Below are positions 15,731 to 18,830 of a stretch of 18,830 bases of DNA, in pieces; position 1 is the stretch's first letter; the number at the start of each line of letters is the position of its first letter. The position numbers and the translations under genes are program-made. The notes under the pieces are model-generated. The model had not been told where the DNA came from. It saw nothing but the letters and a program-made list of their open reading frames with translations, and did no database searches. The DNA lies in NCBI GenBank assembly GCA_036399715.1, contig DASWMO010000042.1:1-18830 (forward strand). The letters run 5' to 3'. Source of the DNA: DASVSE01 sp036399715 (lineage in GTDB: Bacteria > Bacteroidota > Rhodothermia > Rhodothermales > Rubricoccaceae).

Positions 15731-18121
15731 ATGCGCCCGCTCGCTCGCCTGATTCTGTCCGTCCTTGCCGTGACTGCGCTCGCCCTCCCGGCCCGCGCCC
15801 AGGCGCCTGAACGCTACGCCGACGTGCGCGTCTCGGCGCCCGAGGGCGGGGCCGTCGCCGCCCGGCTCGCGCTCGCGGGCGTCGGCGTGGACCATGCCGT
15901 GCCCGAGAAAACTCCCGACGGCGTCCCTGCGCTGCGGACGGTCCTCTCCGAGCACGACGCCGCCGCGGCGCGGGCGGTGGGTCTGCGCGTGGACGTGCTC
16001 ACGCCGGACATCGCCGCGGCCGTTGCGGCGCGGGAGTCGGCGCGCCTCGGCGGCTGCCCGGCCGCCCCGGCCCCGATCACGGGCTCGATGGGCTGCTACC
16101 CGACCTTCGACGAGACCGTCGCGATCCTCGACGCGATGCGGGCCGAGTTTCCGGCCCTCGTGTCGGCCCGGACGCAGATCGGCACGACGCGCGAGGGGCG
16201 CCCGTTGTGGATGGTCGAGGTTGGCGACAACCCGGGCGTGGACGAGGGCGAGCCCGAGGTCCTCTGGACGGCCCTCCACCACGCCCGCGAGCCGCAGGGC
16301 CTCGCGGCGGTCCTACTCGCCGTGTGGGACCTGCTCCGCCGCGGCGACGCCGAGGCGCAATTCCTCCTCGCCAACCGGCGCCTGTTCGTCGTGCCCGTCC
16401 TCAACCCCGACGGCTACGTCTACAACCAGACCACGACGCCGGCCGGCGGCGGCCTGTGGCGCAAAAACCGCCGCGCCAATGCCGACGGTACACGCGGCGT
16501 GGACCTCAACCGCAACTACGCCTACGAGTGGGGCCGCGACAACGTCGGCTCTTCGCCGAACGGAGCGTCCGAGACCTACCGCGGCACGGCGGGCTTCTCC
16601 GAGCCCGAGACGGCCGCCATTCGCGACTTCGCCAACACGCGCCGCATCCGAATCGCGCTCAACTACCACGCCTACGGCAACCTGTTCATCTACCCGTGGG
16701 GCTTCGAGGAGGATCTCTACACGCCCGACTCGGCCCAGTTCACGGACCAGGCGCGCGCGATGACGGCCGCCAACGGCTACCTCGCCGGAACGGGCAACCA
16801 GACCGTCAACTACGTCACCAACGGCGACTCGGACGACTGGCTCTACGGCGACACGGCGCTCCACCCGGCCGTTTTCTCCTACACGCCCGAGATCGGCTCA
16901 GCCGCGGACGGCTTCTGGCCCGACCCGGACCGCATCGTGCCGATTGCGACCGAGAACCTCGCGATGAACCGCCTGTCGCTCCGCTACGCCGGCGCGTCGC
17001 CGGCGGTCGCCGGTGTCGAGGCCGTGGACGACGGCGGCAACGGGTTTCCCGACCCCGGCGAGCGCGCGCTTGTCCGCGTGACGCTGACCAACCTCGGGCT
17101 TGAGCGCCTGACGGCCGGTGCCACACTCGCGCTCGTCTCGACGAATGCGCTCGTGACGGTCGAGGGACCGGGCGTGACGCTCGCGGCCGATGTGGCGCCG
17201 GGCGCCCGCGTCGTGGTCGGGCCGTTCGCAGTCCGCATCGCTCCGGGCGCGCCGCTCGGCAACGCGGCCGGCCTCGGGCTGGCCGTCGCCGGGGCGGGTC
17301 TCTTCGCCGAGACGCTCGCCCTGCCGCCGCTGCGCGTCGGGACGCCCGAGACGATCGTCGCCGACGACGCCTCGACGCTGGCCGGGTGGACGGCGGCTGG
17401 CGGCTGGGGCCTCTCGACGGCCGTCTTCACGAGTGGCCCGTCGTCGTTTGCGGACAGTCCCGCCGGGCCGTACACCAACAACACCGACCGCACGCTGACC
17501 CGCACGGCATCGATCAGCGTCCCCGCCGGCGCGTCGCTCGCGTTCCGGACGCGCTACGACCTGGAGCCCGGCTACGACGTCGCGACGGTCGAGGCGCAGG
17601 TCGGGACGGGCGCATGGACGCCGCTCGCCGGCCGCCTCACCGTGCCGGCGACGGGCAGCGCGCCCGTCCCGGCGGGGACGCCGGTGTACACGGGCTCACG
17701 CGGCGGGTTTGCAGACGAAGCTGTGGACCTCCCGTCCGGGCCGGCCGTCCGCGTGCGCTTCCGCCTCCGCTCGGACGGCTCACAGACGCGCGACGGGATG
17801 TACGTGGACGACATTCGCATCGAGCGGCTCGTGAACGGCGGGGCCGTCGCGGGCGAGCCGGGGGCCGCGCCGGACGTCGCCGTCGCGCTCGGCGTGCCCG
17901 CGCCGAACCCCGTCCGCGGCGTCGTCCGGATTCCGGTCGCGCTCAACGACTCGCGCGGCGCGACGCTCGACGTGTTCGACGCGCTAGGCCGGCGCGCGGC
18001 CCGGCTTCGGGCCGAGCCGGGCGTGGCCGAGTGGGACGCGAGCGGGATGGCGCCGGGCGTCTACGTCGTCCGCCTGCGGACCGGGCAGGGCGAGGCGTCG
18101 CGCCGCATCGTCGTCCGGTAA
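15731..18121 (+). CDS. Secreted M14 zinc carboxypeptidase with type IX secretion sorting domain
   Basis: 796 aa. It has a signal peptide (MRPLARLILSVLAVTALALP, probable cleavage after ARA), a ~100-aa propeptide-like region, then an M14 catalytic domain at about 125-410. Zinc ligands are His184 and Glu187 (HHAREP) and His313 (NYHAYGN). Substrate-binding residues are Asn260 and Arg261 (GVDLNRNY), with Tyr372 (SDDWLYGD) and the general base Glu387 (TPEIGS). The NPDGY motif is also present. A linker beta domain (about 410-540) and a jelly-roll-like module ending in MYVDDIRIE follow. Residues from about 715 form a Por/T9SS type A sorting domain (PAPNPVRG, DVFDALGRR, MAPGVYVVRL). The protein therefore likely crosses the outer membrane through T9SS and trims C-terminal residues from external peptides. 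It ends 16 bp from the convergent FxsA gene. Confidence 0.95.
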   Translation: MRPLARLILSVLAVTALALPARAQAPERYADVRVSAPEGGAVAARLALAGVGVDHAVPEKTPDGVPALRTVLSEHDAAAARAVGLRVDVLTPDIAAAVAARESARLGGCPAAPAPITGSMGCYPTFDETVAILDAMRAEFPALVSARTQIGTTREGRPLWMVEVGDNPGVDEGEPEVLWTALHHAREPQGLAAVLLAVWDLLRRGDAEAQFLLANRRLFVVPVLNPDGYVYNQTTTPAGGGLWRKNRRANADGTRGVDLNRNYAYEWGRDNVGSSPNGASETYRGTAGFSEPETAAIRDFANTRRIRIALNYHAYGNLFIYPWGFEEDLYTPDSAQFTDQARAMTAANGYLAGTGNQTVNYVTNGDSDDWLYGDTALHPAVFSYTPEIGSAADGFWPDPDRIVPIATENLAMNRLSLRYAGASPAVAGVEAVDDGGNGFPDPGERALVRVTLTNLGLERLTAGATLALVSTNALVTVEGPGVTLAADVAPGARVVVGPFAVRIAPGAPLGNAAGLGLAVAGAGLFAETLALPPLRVGTPETIVADDASTLAGWTAAGGWGLSTAVFTSGPSSFADSPAGPYTNNTDRTLTRTASISVPAGASLAFRTRYDLEPGYDVATVEAQVGTGAWTPLAGRLTVPATGSAPVPAGTPVYTGSRGGFADEAVDLPSGPAVRVRFRLRSDGSQTRDGMYVDDIRIERLVNGGAVAGEPGAAPDVAVALGVPAPNPVRGVVRIPVALNDSRGATLDVFDALGRRAARLRAEPGVAEWDASGMAPGVYVVRLRTGQGEASRRIVVR

Positions 18122-18137
18122 TGCAGCGTGGCGGGCG

Positions 18138-18641
18138 TCAGCGGATCGGCGTGCGGGGGCGGCCGTCGTCGATGACCTCGGCGTCTTCGACGGTCGCCTC
18201 GGCGCCGGGGAATCCGCCCGTCGGGGCGCCGAACGGACTGAACGCGCCGCCCGGACCGGAGACGCGGATCGTGCCGCGGCTCGCGCCGCGCTCGAAGCGG
18301 CGCACGAGCGCCCGCCGGACGAGCGCGCGCGTCGGCGGGAAGAGGCCGACCATGCCGACGAGGTCCGTCAGGAAGCCGGGCGCGACGAGCAGCGTCGCCG
18401 AGACGAGCACGACGAGCCCGTCGACGAGTTCGGGGCCGGGGACGCCGCCCGCGGCGAGGCGCGCCTGGACGCGCCCCCACGCCGCGAGCCCCTCGCGCCG
18501 GGCGAGCCACGACCCGACGACGGCGGAGAGCACGACGAGTGCGAACGTCGGTCCGAAGCCGAGGCGCGCGCCGACCGTGCCGAGGAGGGCGACCTCGACG
18601 GCGGGGACGACCAGGAACAGCAGCAGCAACCGACCCGACAT
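18138..18641 (-). CDS. fxsA: FxsA family membrane protein
   Basis: 167 aa, an inner-membrane protein with about three to four hydrophobic spans. The family hallmark ATLLVAPGFLTDLVGMVGLF is followed by PPTRALVRR at about 82-110. The N-terminal span LLLLFLVVPAVEVALLG and the SWLARREGLAAWGRVQARLAAG segment also fit. FxsA was named in E. coli for suppressing F-plasmid exclusion of phage T7 when overproduced; its normal role is unknown. The C-terminal ~55 residues (GPGGAFSPFGAP and an acidic end) are a low-complexity cytosolic tail. The start ATG (18639-18641) overlaps the ATG of the divergent gene (18640-18642) in the sequence CATG, so its promoter would have to lie inside that gene or one of the starts is further in. 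Confidence 0.92.
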   Translation of the reverse strand: MSGRLLLLFLVVPAVEVALLGTVGARLGFGPTFALVVLSAVVGSWLARREGLAAWGRVQARLAAGGVPGPELVDGLVVLVSATLLVAPGFLTDLVGMVGLFPPTRALVRRALVRRFERGASRGTIRVSGPGGAFSPFGAPTGGFPGAEATVEDAEVIDDGRPRTPIR

Positions 18642-18830
18642 GCGTGTTTTCCGAGTGTGGACCGGGGCGTCGTACGCGCCCGGTGCGGCGGGGCTTCGCG
18701 CGGCGACGGTCTTTCTCCTCGTCCTCGCGGCCGTGCCCGCTGCGTCGCAGCCCGTCGCCGACGCCGCGGGGCTCGCCGCGGCGCGGACGGCCGCGGAGCG
18801 GGCGCACCTGTGGCGCGTCGGCGCGTGGGG
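18640..18830 (+). CDS. N-terminal part of an exported protein of unknown function (cut by the window edge)
   Basis: From the ATG at 18640 the frame stays open to the end of the window, giving 63 residues. Residues about 19-37 (LRAATVFLLVLAAVPAASQ) form a signal peptide or membrane anchor, with a plausible cleavage at AAS-QP. An Ala-rich helical segment (AGLAAARTAAERAHLWRVGAWG) follows. No family can be named from this fragment. An in-frame GTG at 18655 would give a shorter leader and a more ordinary signal peptide, and would remove the overlap with the fxsA start codon. Codon use fits the rest of the window. Confidence 0.55.
   Translation, partial: MRVFRVWTGASYAPGAAGLRAATVFLLVLAAVPAASQPVADAAGLAAARTAAERAHLWRVGAW

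Overview
The window comes from a high-GC bacterium, most likely a marine member of the Rhodothermota/Bacteroidota, close to the Rubricoccaceae or Rhodothermaceae (inference). The evidence is: a secreted carboxypeptidase ending in a type IX secretion (Por) sorting domain; the order ileS - TraR/DksA-like - lspA with a one-cysteine TraR protein, as in Bacteroidota; a long IleRS with a GIHH active-site signature; start sites without clear Shine-Dalgarno sequences; and promoter boxes resembling a GC-rich form of the Bacteroidota TAnnTTTG box. Coding density is very high. No RNA genes, insertion sequences, CRISPR arrays, prophage or terminators were recognised.

Layout. 1-930 (+): the tail of an unidentified gene, then a purine nucleoside phosphorylase. 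932-8254 (-): six genes packed end to end. In transcription order they are two paralogous cobalamin-binding-type radical SAM proteins, a tandem-GNAT protein, a GNAT-like protein, a membrane fatty-acid desaturase and a GH3-type acyl-acid amido synthetase. Junctions are +4, +3, -23, -4 and -1 nt, so the set is almost certainly one transcript. 8328-9902 (-): a secreted beta-lactamase-fold serine hydrolase. 9903-10173: a divergent intergenic region with a 21-bp tandem repeat array. 10174-14619 (+): ileS, a TraR/DksA-like gene and lspA. 14546-15610 (-): an EamA/DMT transporter whose 3' end overlaps lspA. 15731-18121 (+): a secreted M14 carboxypeptidase. 18138-18641 (-): FxsA. 18640-18830 (+): start of an exported protein cut by the window edge.

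Working together. The six-gene operon is the part most likely to be a poorly described system. It joins acyl activation and amide formation (GH3), acyl or aminoacyl transfer (two GNAT-type proteins), acyl-chain desaturation or hydroxylation and two radical SAM steps. That set looks like the pathway for a small lipid or amide metabolite. No known product cluster was recognised, so this is inference from the families. The rest is housekeeping (purine salvage, tRNA-Ile charging, lipoprotein processing) plus secreted hydrolases.
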